NCBI RefSeq assembly: GCF_002043005.1
Contig: NZ_CP020331.1
Span: 434,001 to 498,000 of the forward strand
Reading direction: 5' to 3'
Length of the DNA stretch: 64,000 nt
Origin: Martelella mediterranea DSM 17316
Lineage (GTDB): Bacteria; Pseudomonadota; Alphaproteobacteria; Rhizobiales; Rhizobiaceae
Under the pieces are notes generated by a model. The model ran no database searches and was not told where the DNA came from. It saw only the letters and a list, made by a program, of their open reading frames with translations. How positions within the stretch are numbered: the first letter of the stretch is position 1; each line of letters starts with the position of its first letter. The position numbers were made by a program, and so were the translations under genes. Shown piece after piece: positions 45,166 through 54,037 of this stretch.

Positions 45166-45677
45166 GTTTCCTCCAATGCCGCGGCCTCCGCCGCAGCTCC
45201 TCGCGGCGTTGGCCGCTCATCTCCCTCGCGGTCGCGCGCCACGCATGGCCTTTCGCATCCGCTGTCCTCCTGCCGTCTTTCGACGACGATTTGCCTGAAG
45301 GAGCTCGCCGCTCTCGACCCATTTGCCTGAAAGCGAATGGTCCGCCGTCGTGCGGCGTGTCGCGAACAACCGGGGCAAAGCCCCGTCTCCTCCCAGGTTC
45401 AGATCGGAACGTCAATTCACATTTGAACTGAACCAGTTCGCAATTTAACTATGCCGCTGAACTGACGATGAGTCAAGTCGGCCGGGGCGACCCGCGTTCG
45501 TCGCTCTAAAGAATTGAAAAAATTATTATTTATTGATTTCAGGCGGGCGTCGCACGCGCGGCTGGCGGGGAAAATCAGTACACGCGCGCGACCTCGCGAC
45601 CGTCATCGATGGATGATGCCGAGACTCCGGTCCGGATCGTCATGACGTTTCCGGCCGCTTCCATTTGCGCCGATCGC
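45166..45677. other. Intergenic region before the binding-protein gene
   Basis: These 512 bases lie between the dehydratase at 45678-46850 and the binding protein, both on the minus strand. They contain the IclR-type operator at 45425-45439 and an AT-rich patch (45508-45540) that could be part of a promoter. I see no gene; open frames here lack a family match and have poor codon character. Confidence 0.5.
45425..45439. promoter_or_regulatory. Candidate IclR operator GAACT-N5-AGTTC
   Basis: GAACTGAACCAGTTC is a perfect inverted repeat about 260 bases upstream of the binding-protein start. A site with the same arms and 5-base spacing lies at 47120-47134 next to the IclR gene. The pair probably marks one regulon; binding is inferred. 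Confidence 0.55.
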
Positions 45678-46850
45678 CTAATCCTTGGAGGAAAGGGTTT
45701 GCGCGCCGGTGGCGATCCCCTTGGTATTCATCGACCCGTCGAAGAGCGGCACGTCATAGGGCTCGTAGGGGAAATTGGCGCAAGCCTCCTCGATGAGCTC
45801 GACGCCGAGGCCGGGGGCGGTCGGCGCCAGCAGGTCGCCATTGTCGAATTGCAGGGTTTCCCTGACCAGCGACTTGCGCCAGGGCACGTCGATGGAAACC
45901 GTTTCGAAGATCGCGAAATTGGGAATGGCGACGGAGGTGTGCAGGGTCATCGCATTCATCACCGGGCCGACGGGATTGTGTGGCGCCAGCGGGATGAGAT
46001 GCGCATGCGCCAGATGGGCGATGCGTTTGGTTTCCGAAAGCCCGCCGAAATGCGAAACGTCGGTCTGCAGCACGTCGACAGCGTGTTTTTGCAACGCCTC
46101 GAGAACCTTTCCCGGCTCGAACCAGCGCTCGCCGGCCGCGATTTCGACCGGCGAGTTGGCGCGCACCTCGGCCAGCGCATCGATACTTTCCGGCGGCGTC
46201 GGCTCCTCGATCCATCTGAGGTCGAAACGCGCGAGCTCCCGGCACATGGCGATCGCGGTCGGCACGTTCAGCCGGCCGTGCACGTCGAGCATAAGGTCGA
46301 TCTCCGGGCCGACGGCATCGCGCACTGCGGCGACGATATCGATGGTTTCCCGGCGCTGCCTGCGACTCATTTCAAGATCGGCGACGTCGAATGGGTCCCA
46401 TTTCAGGGCGCGATAACCCATCTTCACCGCCTCGCGGGCGCGCTCGGCATAGTCCTCCGGCTTCGTCGCGCCGAAAAACCAGTGATTGGCGTAACACTGT
46501 ATGCGATCCCGGTACTTTCCGCCCAAGAGCTCGAACACCGGCACGCCGAGCGCCTTTCCCTTTATATCCAGAAGCGCGGCATCGATCGCGCCCAGCGCCG
46601 TGCGGAACACCGCGCCGGTGCGCCAGTAACTGTCGCGGTGCAACTGCTCGATGATCGCATCGCTTTGAAATGGATCGCGGCCGATGAGCGCGCGTTCCAG
46701 TTCCCTGAGCGCGGAAACGATGGTTTCGGTTTTCCATTCCAGCGTCGCCTCGCCCACGCCGTCTATGCCGTCATCGGTGTAGAGCTTGACGAAGACGAAA
46801 TTGGTGCGCGACACATTGGCGACGAAGACGTTCAGCCCGGTTATTTTCAT
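45678..46850 (-). CDS. Enolase-superfamily sugar-acid dehydratase, DgoD-like
   Basis: A 390-residue mandelate-racemase/D-galactonate-dehydratase-type enzyme. The metal ligands are Asp189 (LMLDVHGR), Glu215 (WIEEPTPP) and Glu241 (AAGERWF). His191 in DVH and His291 in APHNPVGP are the two histidines typical of DgoD. The start ATG 46850 follows AGGAC, and the N-terminus MKITGLNVFVANVS fits the family. It should dehydrate an aldonic acid to a 2-keto-3-deoxy acid. The exact acid is unknown; galactonate is one option. It is divergent from the IclR gene. Confidence 0.83.
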   Translation of the reverse strand: MKITGLNVFVANVSRTNFVFVKLYTDDGIDGVGEATLEWKTETIVSALRELERALIGRDPFQSDAIIEQLHRDSYWRTGAVFRTALGAIDAALLDIKGKALGVPVFELLGGKYRDRIQCYANHWFFGATKPEDYAERAREAVKMGYRALKWDPFDVADLEMSRRQRRETIDIVAAVRDAVGPEIDLMLDVHGRLNVPTAIAMCRELARFDLRWIEEPTPPESIDALAEVRANSPVEIAAGERWFEPGKVLEALQKHAVDVLQTDVSHFGGLSETKRIAHLAHAHLIPLAPHNPVGPVMNAMTLHTSVAIPNFAIFETVSIDVPWRKSLVRETLQFDNGDLLAPTAPGLGVELIEEACANFPYEPYDVPLFDGSMNTKGIATGAQTLSSKD

Positions 46851-47187
46851 GTCCTGATGCCTTGCTTGAATGCTTGCTGCGGCCGCCGCCGGCGTGCCGG
46901 CCAGCAAGGTTCCAGACCGTCTGGCTTCGCGACGTCTTTCAGTTTACGCTGGCGCGGCTTCGGATAGTCGGGGGTCCTGCCATGATCGCGCGGCGAGCCC
47001 GGCTGCTGCATGGTGACTTGCGGTGCGATGACTGGCTGTTTCGTTGTCCTCCGCCCATGGTCCTGTCCGTGCGGGCGATGCCATGCTTGCCGGCCTCCCA
47101 ACCAGCTCAATTCATATATGAACTTTTGCAGTTCAATAAATAATGCTATAGGCAGTTTCCATCAAAAGTCAATCGAGCTGAGGGCCC
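46851..47187. other. Divergent control region, dehydratase / IclR
   Basis: This 337-base gap separates the DgoD-like dehydratase from the IclR gene. Its right part is AT-rich and contains the operator at 47120-47134 followed by AATAAATAATGCTATA, a plausible promoter region for the IclR gene. The left part is GC-rich and has no recognised feature. Confidence 0.45.
47120..47134. promoter_or_regulatory. Candidate IclR operator GAACT-N5-AGTTC
   Basis: GAACTTTTGCAGTTC, extendable by one base each side to TGAACT-N5-AGTTCA, lies 54 bases upstream of the IclR start. It shares both arms and spacing with the site at 45425-45439. It would let the regulator control itself, the second dehydratase and the divergent dehydratase. 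Confidence 0.6.
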
Positions 47188-47982
47188 ATGGAAGAACTGG
47201 CTGAACCCGCCGAACAGAAGAATACCGTTCCCGTGATCGACCGGATGATGGAGGTTCTGGGACAGCTTGAACGCCGCCCGGACGGGAGCAACATTCGCGA
47301 GCTCACGCAGGATCTCGGCCAGCCGCGCACGACCGTCTATCGCATCCTGAATACGCTGCAGCATCACAACATGGTGCGCCGCGATGAGGACGGCTTCTAC
47401 TATCTCGGCGATCGGCTGTTGCGGCTTGCCTCGCATGTGGCGGGCGGCGGCGGGCAGGTGGATATCGCGGCCCTTGGCCAGCCGGTGCTCGACAAGCTGG
47501 CCGACGAGATCGGCGAGAGCTGCAAGCTTTCCGTGCTCGACGATCAGGGCCTGCTGGTCATCGCCGTTTCCCAGGGGCGACGGGAGTATGCGCTGGCGGT
47601 GACGCCGGGCCAGCGGATGCCGGTTCATGTCGGCGCTGCCGGGAAGCTTCTGCTTGCGCATCTGAGCGAGGACGAATTGCAGGACCGGTTCGCCCGTCCG
47701 CTGGTTGCGCTCACGCCGAAGTCGATCACCGATCCGCGTCGTCTGCGGCGCGAGCTTTCGCGGATCCGCAAGCAGGGTTGGGCGCAGGATGCCGGCGAGC
47801 ACATGCTGAGCATCCAGGCTGTGTCTGCTCCGGTATTCGACCGATCCGGCAAGATGATCGCCGCCATAAGCGTTCCCTTCCTGAAAGGCACGGACCAGCA
47901 GCGGATCGACGAGATCCGCGAGGCGGTGCTGACGGCGGCCGAAGGCCTGAGCGTTGCCCTGAAGGGCCAGGCCGCCCAATGA
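47188..47982 (+). CDS. IclR-family transcriptional regulator
   Basis: A 264-residue IclR regulator. The winged helix is VIDRMMEVLGQLERRPDGSNIRELTQDLGQPRTTVYRILNTLQ, followed by the IclR effector domain (VLDKLADEIGESCKLSVLDDQGLLVIA, GQRMPVHVGAAGKLLLAHLSE). It overlaps the second dehydratase gene by four bases (ATGA), so the two are co-translated. GAACT-N5-AGTTC sites upstream of it and of the importer suggest that it controls the whole 39459-49175 block in response to a pathway acid. Confidence 0.88.
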   Translation: MEELAEPAEQKNTVPVIDRMMEVLGQLERRPDGSNIRELTQDLGQPRTTVYRILNTLQHHNMVRRDEDGFYYLGDRLLRLASHVAGGGGQVDIAALGQPVLDKLADEIGESCKLSVLDDQGLLVIAVSQGRREYALAVTPGQRMPVHVGAAGKLLLAHLSEDELQDRFARPLVALTPKSITDPRRLRRELSRIRKQGWAQDAGEHMLSIQAVSAPVFDRSGKMIAAISVPFLKGTDQQRIDEIREAVLTAAEGLSVALKGQAAQ

Positions 47983-49175
47983 GGATTACCGATCTCAAAT
48001 GCGCCGTGATCGGCCAGCATCCGGTCGTGCGTATCGTCACCGACGAGGGTATTTCGGGCTATGCGCAGGCGGAGTTCTGGAAGCCTTATCTCAAACGCCA
48101 TATTCTCGATTTCCGCGATATTCTGATCGGCGAAGACCCCACTTTGGTCGAGCGCACCATGCTGAAAATCCGCCAGCGCGGCAGCTTCAAACCAGCCGGT
48201 GCTGCCGTCAGCACCATCGAGATGGCGCTTTGGGATATCGCCGGAAAGGCGGCCGGTCTGCCGGTTCACCGTCTGCTGGGCGGCAAGGTGCGCGACCGGG
48301 TGCGGGTCTATAATGGCGGCGTGCGGTTTCCGATGGCCGGACACGGGCCGGAGGACTACGCCGAGGATACGCGGAAGATGCTGGCCTCGCCTGAAGGCTT
48401 TACCATTATCAAACAGCCGATTGCGTTCCACTCGGACATGAAACGGAAAGTGCCCGATTTTTACTACGGCGAGTCGCGTGCGAGCGAACTCCATGGCGCG
48501 CTCGATCGCGGGCCGATAACCGAGCGCGGCCTGGCGCATGCCATCGATTGCGTGGCGGCGATGAAGGAGGTGACCGGCGACCGGGTCGGTCTGGCGCTTG
48601 ATTGCGGGCCGGGCTGGATGCTCGCGGATGCGCAGCGTTTCGCGCGCCGCGTCGAGGGTTTCAACCTGATGTGGCTGGAAGATCTGCTCACGGGAGACTA
48701 CACGCCCTATGTCAATGCCGGGGTCTACCGCGAACTCACGCGGTCCTCGCCGACGCCGATCCATACCGGCGAGCAGATCTATCTGCGGCAGAATTTCAAG
48801 GAATTGATCGAAACCCAGGCCGTCCATGTCATCGGTCCCGATCCGGCGGATGTCGGCGGGCTTGCGGAATTGAAATGGATTGCCGAATTCGCCGATCTTC
48901 ACGGCATCACCATCGCCCCCCACGGAACCGCGAACGGTCTTCTGGGACTTGCCGCCCTGGTACAGGTTTGCGCCACGCTGCCGTTCAATTTCATCGCCTT
49001 CGAATATCCGGTCGCAACGCCGGACTGGTGGGCGGATATTGTCGAAGGGCTGCCCGATCCGATCGTGCGGGACGGCATGATCACGGTTTCCGACCGCCCC
49101 GGCATGGGAGTGGACCTGATCCCCGAACGAGCGCTGGAACATATGGGGGAGGGCGATCGCGGGTTCTTCGACTGA
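47979..49175 (+). CDS. Enolase-superfamily enzyme, second dehydratase/isomerase
   Basis: A 398-residue mandelate-racemase-like protein. Metal ligands are Asp208 (LALDCGPGW), Glu234 (MWLEDLLTGDYTPYV) and Glu265 (HTGEQIY); His315 lies in APHGTANGLLG. Lys145 in TIIKQPI is the possible general base. It differs clearly from the DgoD-like enzyme at 45678-46850 in these motifs, so it likely acts on a different acid or epimer in the same pathway. The frame begins at the ATG overlapping the IclR stop. I cannot name the reaction. Confidence 0.8.
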   Translation: MRITDLKCAVIGQHPVVRIVTDEGISGYAQAEFWKPYLKRHILDFRDILIGEDPTLVERTMLKIRQRGSFKPAGAAVSTIEMALWDIAGKAAGLPVHRLLGGKVRDRVRVYNGGVRFPMAGHGPEDYAEDTRKMLASPEGFTIIKQPIAFHSDMKRKVPDFYYGESRASELHGALDRGPITERGLAHAIDCVAAMKEVTGDRVGLALDCGPGWMLADAQRFARRVEGFNLMWLEDLLTGDYTPYVNAGVYRELTRSSPTPIHTGEQIYLRQNFKELIETQAVHVIGPDPADVGGLAELKWIAEFADLHGITIAPHGTANGLLGLAALVQVCATLPFNFIAFEYPVATPDWWADIVEGLPDPIVRDGMITVSDRPGMGVDLIPERALEHMGEGDRGFFD

Positions 49176-49277
49176 CGCAATGACCCCGCGCTCCTGCTGA
49201 TGCGGTTTTTCAGGAGCACAACCCCATGTCGTCAGAAAGCGGCGAGCCAGCGTGGCGCCGGTGTTGCCTGGACCGCG

Positions 49278-50846
49278 TTATTGTGTCGTCCCCATGCATC
49301 CCTCGACGGGTATGACAAGCAGGGTAAGTTCCGCCTGTCCCGCCCGGCCGACCGGCAGGCGCGCAACGGGTTGGGGAACCTTCGGCAGGCATGACAGGGC
49401 CTTCCCGTTCTTTGCCCAGGCTTTCTCGCTGGCCACGATGACAAGTCCCTGCCTGCCGGCAAGACGCGGATCCGACCGTGTGGCAAATCCCCGCTTGTCC
49501 CGTCCCAGAACAAGCACGGGCGCGATTTCCCCCATTGCGAGATCCAGCTTTCCGGCCTCGGCCCAGTCCAGCCCCGCGACTGCGGGCCCGTCCGGCATCC
49601 CGATATTGAGCGGCGTGAGGACCTCCGCCACCGGAGACCAGTCGATCAGGTCCTCGGTCGGATCATGCAGGGAGGACGCCAACCGGTGCAGCGCTCCCGA
49701 GGCGCCGAACACGGCGGCGACCGTCAAGAGCGCGAGCGTCAGAACTGACGTCGCGATCGCATAGCGGATGGATGGCCGGACGCGGTGGCTCATCCGAGCG
49801 CCCAGCAAAGGAAAGATAAACAGCCACCCCGGCATCGGCCAATGCGGCAAACCGCTTCCGCTCCAGAGCGCCTGAAGCGTTGTGTAACCGATCGCCGGAA
49901 CGGCGAGGGCAAGGCAAAACAGCTCTTTTTCCGTTCGCCCCTTTCGAAGGGCGTGAAGGGCCGCACCCATGAGCGGGAACGCGATCCACGGACCCAGCCA
50001 GACGATCTGCCCGAGAACCATGCGGGCAAAGGCCCAGGGCGAAAACTGCGGGTTGCCGCGCCCGGCCTGGAAACGCAACGATGCCCAGTCATGCTGAACA
50101 TTCCAGACCAGCACGGGCGAAATGACAACCAGGCCCACTAGGCAGGCAACATATGGACCTGCCGTTGACAACTGCCGCCGATGCCGCGTCGCGATCACAA
50201 AGAACACAAGGCCGGCGAGCGTGAAAAGCGCTGAATATTTCGCGAGGCCCGCCAGACCGAACAGCCCGCCCGCGAGGATCCACCAAGATATCGTGGGCTC
50301 TTTGTCACCGGGTGACGGGAAAAGGATCCTTGCCATGACCTGTGCGGCGCAGGCCAGGAAGAAAAGAAGGGGACCATCCGGCACGATCCAGGCGCCGGCC
50401 GAGACGAGAAAGAACAGCGACAGGTTGAGGAAAAGGACGGAGAAGACCGCCGCTACGCCGCCGAACAGGCGCTCGGTCAGGCAGAAGATCGACCACGACG
50501 TCGCCGCAAACAGCAGGACCGTGGGAATGCGCACCGCCCAGCTCCATCCGAAGAGAACGCCTGCCGCGTGGGCGATCCAGTAGTGCAAAGGCGGGTGGTC
50601 AAAATATGACAGTGCGAGAAGCCGCGACTGGCCGATCGTATAGCTTTCATCGATGCCGAAGCCGAGCGCATAGGCCCACACAAGACGCACCAGCGTGAAG
50701 GCGAGCACGATCGCGAAAGCGATGCGTCGCGGCGATGCGGTGAGCTTTTCGGATAGCGTTTCGACGGAAAAGGGGTGGGCAGACTGTTGTCTTTCAACGG
50801 CACTGCCGCCCGCCTTGCCATTGCCCGGGCGCGCTGGCGTTACCAT
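49278..50846 (-). CDS. GT39-family (ArnT/Rgt-like) glycosyltransferase
   Basis: A 522-residue integral-membrane glycosyltransferase of the PMT/ArnT group with about ten hydrophobic segments. The first periplasmic loop has the catalytic-type acidic motif FGIDESYTIGQS and the family FDHPPLHYW. The end is a soluble periplasmic tail. ATG 50846 was chosen because the upstream extension is Arg/Ser-rich and overlaps the neighbouring GT2-GtrA gene. Such enzymes move a sugar from a polyprenyl-phosphate carrier to lipid A, LPS core or protein. Next to a GT2-GtrA gene and a PAP2 gene, lipid A or envelope glycosylation is likely. Confidence 0.8.
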   Translation of the reverse strand: MVTPARPGNGKAGGSAVERQQSAHPFSVETLSEKLTASPRRIAFAIVLAFTLVRLVWAYALGFGIDESYTIGQSRLLALSYFDHPPLHYWIAHAAGVLFGWSWAVRIPTVLLFAATSWSIFCLTERLFGGVAAVFSVLFLNLSLFFLVSAGAWIVPDGPLLFFLACAAQVMARILFPSPGDKEPTISWWILAGGLFGLAGLAKYSALFTLAGLVFFVIATRHRRQLSTAGPYVACLVGLVVISPVLVWNVQHDWASLRFQAGRGNPQFSPWAFARMVLGQIVWLGPWIAFPLMGAALHALRKGRTEKELFCLALAVPAIGYTTLQALWSGSGLPHWPMPGWLFIFPLLGARMSHRVRPSIRYAIATSVLTLALLTVAAVFGASGALHRLASSLHDPTEDLIDWSPVAEVLTPLNIGMPDGPAVAGLDWAEAGKLDLAMGEIAPVLVLGRDKRGFATRSDPRLAGRQGLVIVASEKAWAKNGKALSCLPKVPQPVARLPVGRAGQAELTLLVIPVEGCMGTTQ

Positions 50847-50883
50847 CGCGCAGGCCTCGGGCGGAAAGGGAGAAAGCCGATGG

Positions 50884-52020
50884 TCATAGCGCCCCCGGGC
50901 GGTTCCAGACGAGGGTTTGGGTGACCAGATAGTTCCACAGGCCGCTGACGAAGGCGCCGGCAAGACCCGCAACCCACCAGGGGCCGGCCACCGTGAACAG
51001 CGCCGTCGCGATACCGACATTGACCACAGCCCCAATGCCGCATATCGCGACATATACCAGCAATCCCCGGAAGAAGCTGCGCCCTCGCAATTGTTGGTCG
51101 TGATAGGTCAACAGGTTGTTGCCCGAGAAATTGACGACCATGGTGATCAGGGTTGCGATCGCTTGGGCGGCCGCGAAATTCACGCCCGCGACAAGAACCA
51201 GGATGAGCAGCGCCATGTGCAGGCCCAGGCCAGCGGCGCCGATCAGGAAAAAAGATACCAACCGCAAGGAGACCAGCCCTCTCGTTGCCTTGGTGAAGAG
51301 AAGTCCCAGGAATTGAAGGGCGACGCGACGATCCATCTTGCTGTGTCCGGCCGAACGGGTGGCGAAGCGATAGGGCAATTCGGCTATCCGGACATCCGGT
51401 TCCGCATTTGAAAGGATATCGAAGAGAATCTTGAACCCCCCATTGCTCAGCCGCGGCGCCATCGCTTCGACCAGATCACGGCGTGTCGCGAAGAAGCCGC
51501 TCATGGGATCGGTCGTCCGCGCCGTGATCAAGCGTTGCGCAAGGTAAGTCCCGATCCTCGACATGGCGCTCCTGAATGGCGAGAGCGCCGTTTCCTGGCG
51601 AGGCGAGCTATATCGGGTGGCGATGGCGAGATCGTTTCCGTCGCGTATGGCGGCGACCAGATCCGGCAGGAGCCGGTGATCATGCTGAAGATCGGCGTCC
51701 ATGACCGCGACGATCTCGCCCTGCGCGGACAATATGCCCTCGATGCAAGCACCGGCAAGCCCGCGTCGGCCGACCCGGCGAATGCAGCGTATCCGCGGCT
51801 CATAATGGCCTATATCGCGCAGCACCTCGACGGTGCGATCGGCAGAATCGTCATCCACGAATATCACCTCCCAGTTCAGGCCGTGGAGGGTGGCGATCAG
51901 GTGGCTCACGAGCTTGCCAACATTCTCCCGCTCGTTGAATGTCGGTATGATCACCGAAACGTCCGGAGCTGAGTGAAGCCGTTCGGGTTGGGCTCGAGCG
52001 GCTGGAAGGAACATCTCCAT
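50884..52020 (-). CDS. GT2 polyprenyl-phosphate glycosyltransferase fused to GtrA domain
   Basis: A 378-residue two-domain protein. Residues about 20-240 are a DPM1-type GT2 domain: VSVIIPTFNERENV, EVIFVDDDSADRT and the metal-binding VMDADLQHD. From about residue 250 a GtrA-like domain with four transmembrane segments follows (VSFFLIGAAGLGLHMALLILVLV onward). This architecture makes polyprenyl-phosphate sugars on the cytoplasmic face and may help flip them. The GT39 enzyme encoded 37 bases downstream would use the product. RgtE/ArnC-like lipid A work is the best guess; the sugar is unknown. Confidence 0.83.
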   Translation of the reverse strand: MEMFLPAARAQPERLHSAPDVSVIIPTFNERENVGKLVSHLIATLHGLNWEVIFVDDDSADRTVEVLRDIGHYEPRIRCIRRVGRRGLAGACIEGILSAQGEIVAVMDADLQHDHRLLPDLVAAIRDGNDLAIATRYSSPRQETALSPFRSAMSRIGTYLAQRLITARTTDPMSGFFATRRDLVEAMAPRLSNGGFKILFDILSNAEPDVRIAELPYRFATRSAGHSKMDRRVALQFLGLLFTKATRGLVSLRLVSFFLIGAAGLGLHMALLILVLVAGVNFAAAQAIATLITMVVNFSGNNLLTYHDQQLRGRSFFRGLLVYVAICGIGAVVNVGIATALFTVAGPWWVAGLAGAFVSGLWNYLVTQTLVWNRPGAL

Positions 52021-52187
52021 GTGCTGACATCCTTGTTTGATTTGACGCGAAATTTGCGCGGCGGCGCTGGAAACTCTTGCTGATCGACAACACGTTCAGG
52101 CGGGAAACGCCGGGAAGAAGGGGCTCTCGGCCGCTGGCGCGCAGATCCCGCCGCGCATTGGGGAATTGTCGTGTTGATCCGTTGCCA

Positions 52188-52967
52188 TCATGCGCCGGTC
52201 TTCAGCCCCATTTTTCCGTGGAGCCAGAACATCAGCCAGCAGACGAGCAGCCAGCCGAGCACGGCATCCGAGAGAAAATGGGCGCCCATGACGACGCGGT
52301 TCAGGGCGACGAAGATGGAGAGCGGAACGATCACCGCGGCGGCGTATTTGCGGTATGCGTCCGGGACGAACACCAGCACGGCCATGAATGCGGCCGCCGA
52401 TGCGGCTTCCCCGGATGGGAACGAGCAACTGCTCTCGCACATAGATGCGAACTGCCATGCCGGCGTGAACTCCATCGCGCCGCCAAATTCGATCACGTGC
52501 TGGGGTCTGGCCCGGCCGAAGAAGAACTTGAACGCGTGCACCATGACTGCCGAACCCAGCGCATAGGTAAGCAGAACGAACAAGGCGCGCTTCGATATCT
52601 GAGGCGCCGAACGCCTGACCGGTCTCGCCGCCAGCAGGACGAGCATCACGGGCACGACAAGGTAGGGAAGCATGCGGTTGGCATCGCGGATCAACACCAG
52701 CAGTCGATCACCGGAAAGATAGAAGTGCGTGCCATCGGCGAAGAACCGCGAAACGCTGAGGTCAATCTGCGGAAACATGACGAACAGCATGCTGGACAGG
52801 AGGACCAGCTTTCCAAGCACAAGCGGCGGATGCAACGGGACGGTACGGCCGCGAGGAGCCCAGCTTCCGCCGGCCGTACCGTCGATGGGCGCGAGCGAAG
52901 CGAGCTTTCCGAGGGTAGGCCGGTTGACATCCTTCGACGCTGAATATGAGGTTTGCACGAGGACCAT
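52188..52967 (-). CDS. PAP2-family membrane phosphatase
   Basis: A 259-residue type-2 phosphatidic-acid-phosphatase-like membrane protein. Motif 1 is KFFFGRARP (147-155), motif 3 is NRVVMGAHFLSD (223-234) with the nucleophile His230. Motif 2 reads SFPSGE (182-187) where the classical form is PSGH, so the usual acid-base His is replaced by Glu. About six hydrophobic segments are present. Start ATG 52967 is preferred (GAGAGG upstream); another ATG 19 codons earlier exists. By context it may dephosphorylate lipid A (LpxE/LpxF-like) or recycle polyprenyl pyrophosphate. Confidence 0.75.
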   Translation of the reverse strand: MVLVQTSYSASKDVNRPTLGKLASLAPIDGTAGGSWAPRGRTVPLHPPLVLGKLVLLSSMLFVMFPQIDLSVSRFFADGTHFYLSGDRLLVLIRDANRMLPYLVVPVMLVLLAARPVRRSAPQISKRALFVLLTYALGSAVMVHAFKFFFGRARPQHVIEFGGAMEFTPAWQFASMCESSCSFPSGEAASAAAFMAVLVFVPDAYRKYAAAVIVPLSIFVALNRVVMGAHFLSDAVLGWLLVCWLMFWLHGKMGLKTGA

Positions 52968-53326
52968 CCTCTCAATGACTAGTTGTTGAACTGGGCGTGG
53001 TGGGGGATTGCATGCTTCCGCCATCCGCTGCGGTGCGACATGGCGACTGCAAGTCTTCTGGTGCTTGATTTGGCGGGCTCGCGCTCAGTTCCTTGGCTTC
53101 ACGCTGCTGTCCGCCGATGGCCAACTCCGGATAGGCGGTTTCAATGCCTATCTTGTGCCATGGCGCGAACCGCCGGGATGTTTGCTTGTGTGAAGTTTTG
53201 TTTCGGGCCGGCCCGACAGCCGCGGGCTCTGAAACAAATCTTAATATTGCTTCAGCCAACGCGCATGCTGCGCCGTGTTATTCAGAGACAGACACAGTGC
53301 CATATGAATGGTGAAGGAGCCGGAGC
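52968..53326. other. Divergent control region, PAP2 / two-component system
   Basis: These roughly 360 bases contain a perfect 14-base palindrome TCGGGCCGGCCCGA at 53203-53216 and a possible OmpR/PmrA-type direct repeat, CTTAAT at 53240-53245 and CTTCAG at 53250-53255. The latter could be where the response regulator binds its own promoter, but the match is weak. No gene is apparent. Confidence 0.35.
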
Positions 53327-54037
53327 TTGGACGCTTCTCGAATTCTGATCGTCGAGGACGACGCCCAGATTGCAGCCATGCTGCGCGATAGCCTTATCGA
53401 AAGCGGAATGATCGCGGAGGTCGCCCGGGACGGTATCGCCATGGATGCACGCATGCGCGCATCCAGTTACGACCTGGTGATCCTCGATGTCATGCTGCCT
53501 GGCGAAAGCGGCCTCAGTCTCTGTCGGCGGCTGCGGGTCGCAACGAATATTCCGATCGTCATGCTGACGGCGGCCGATGCCGAGATTGACAGGATCGTCG
53601 GTCTCGAGATCGGCGCGGACGATTATGTGACGAAACCGTTCAGCGTACGGGAGCTCATCGCGCGGATACGCGGCCTGCTGCGCCGCGCCGCCTTGCCCTC
53701 GCTGAAGGAGCCGAGACAAAAGCAATTGCGTTTTGATGGTTGGTTGGTTGACCCCATCCGACGGCAGCTCTTCGATCCGACCAACGCCCGCGTCGGTCTG
53801 ACGACGCACGAGTTCGATATCCTGCTCGCCTTTTGCCGAAACCCTGGCCACGTTCTGACGCGGGAGGAACTTTTGGGCGTCACCCATGCCGGTCTGGCCG
53901 GCCCGATCGAACGCAGCATCGATGTTCACATCAGCCGATTGCGGCAGAAGATCGAACATGATGCGCGCGACCCCGTCGTTATCAAGACCATCCGTCTGGG
54001 CGGTTACATGTTTACCGCCACTGTCGAGGAAGTATGA
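53327..54037 (+). CDS. OmpR-family response regulator
   Basis: A 236-residue response regulator. The receiver has acidic EDD at 10-12, the phosphoacceptor Asp54 (VILDVMLPG) and Lys103 (VTKPFS). The C-terminal winged helix (LTTHEFDILLAFCRNPGHVLTREELL, RSIDVHISRLRQKIE, TIRLGGYMF) is OmpR/PhoB type. No in-frame ATG is available before the conserved RILIVEDD, so a TTG at 53327 with AAGGAG upstream is the start. It overlaps the sensor kinase gene by four bases. Divergent envelope genes are possible targets. Confidence 0.88.
   Translation: MDASRILIVEDDAQIAAMLRDSLIESGMIAEVARDGIAMDARMRASSYDLVILDVMLPGESGLSLCRRLRVATNIPIVMLTAADAEIDRIVGLEIGADDYVTKPFSVRELIARIRGLLRRAALPSLKEPRQKQLRFDGWLVDPIRRQLFDPTNARVGLTTHEFDILLAFCRNPGHVLTREELLGVTHAGLAGPIERSIDVHISRLRQKIEHDARDPVVIKTIRLGGYMFTATVEEV

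Noticed and set aside
49190..49217. Hairpin GCTCCTG / CAGGAGC after the second dehydratase as terminator
   Set aside because: The stem has only seven pairs, the loop is 14 bases and no T tract follows.
49252..49764. Plus-strand 170-codon open frame
   Set aside because: It lies antisense to the GT39 gene and has no motif.
53240..53255. PmrA-type box before the response regulator
   Set aside because: The two half sites are ten rather than eleven bases apart and the second is imperfect, so it was not listed as a separate site.
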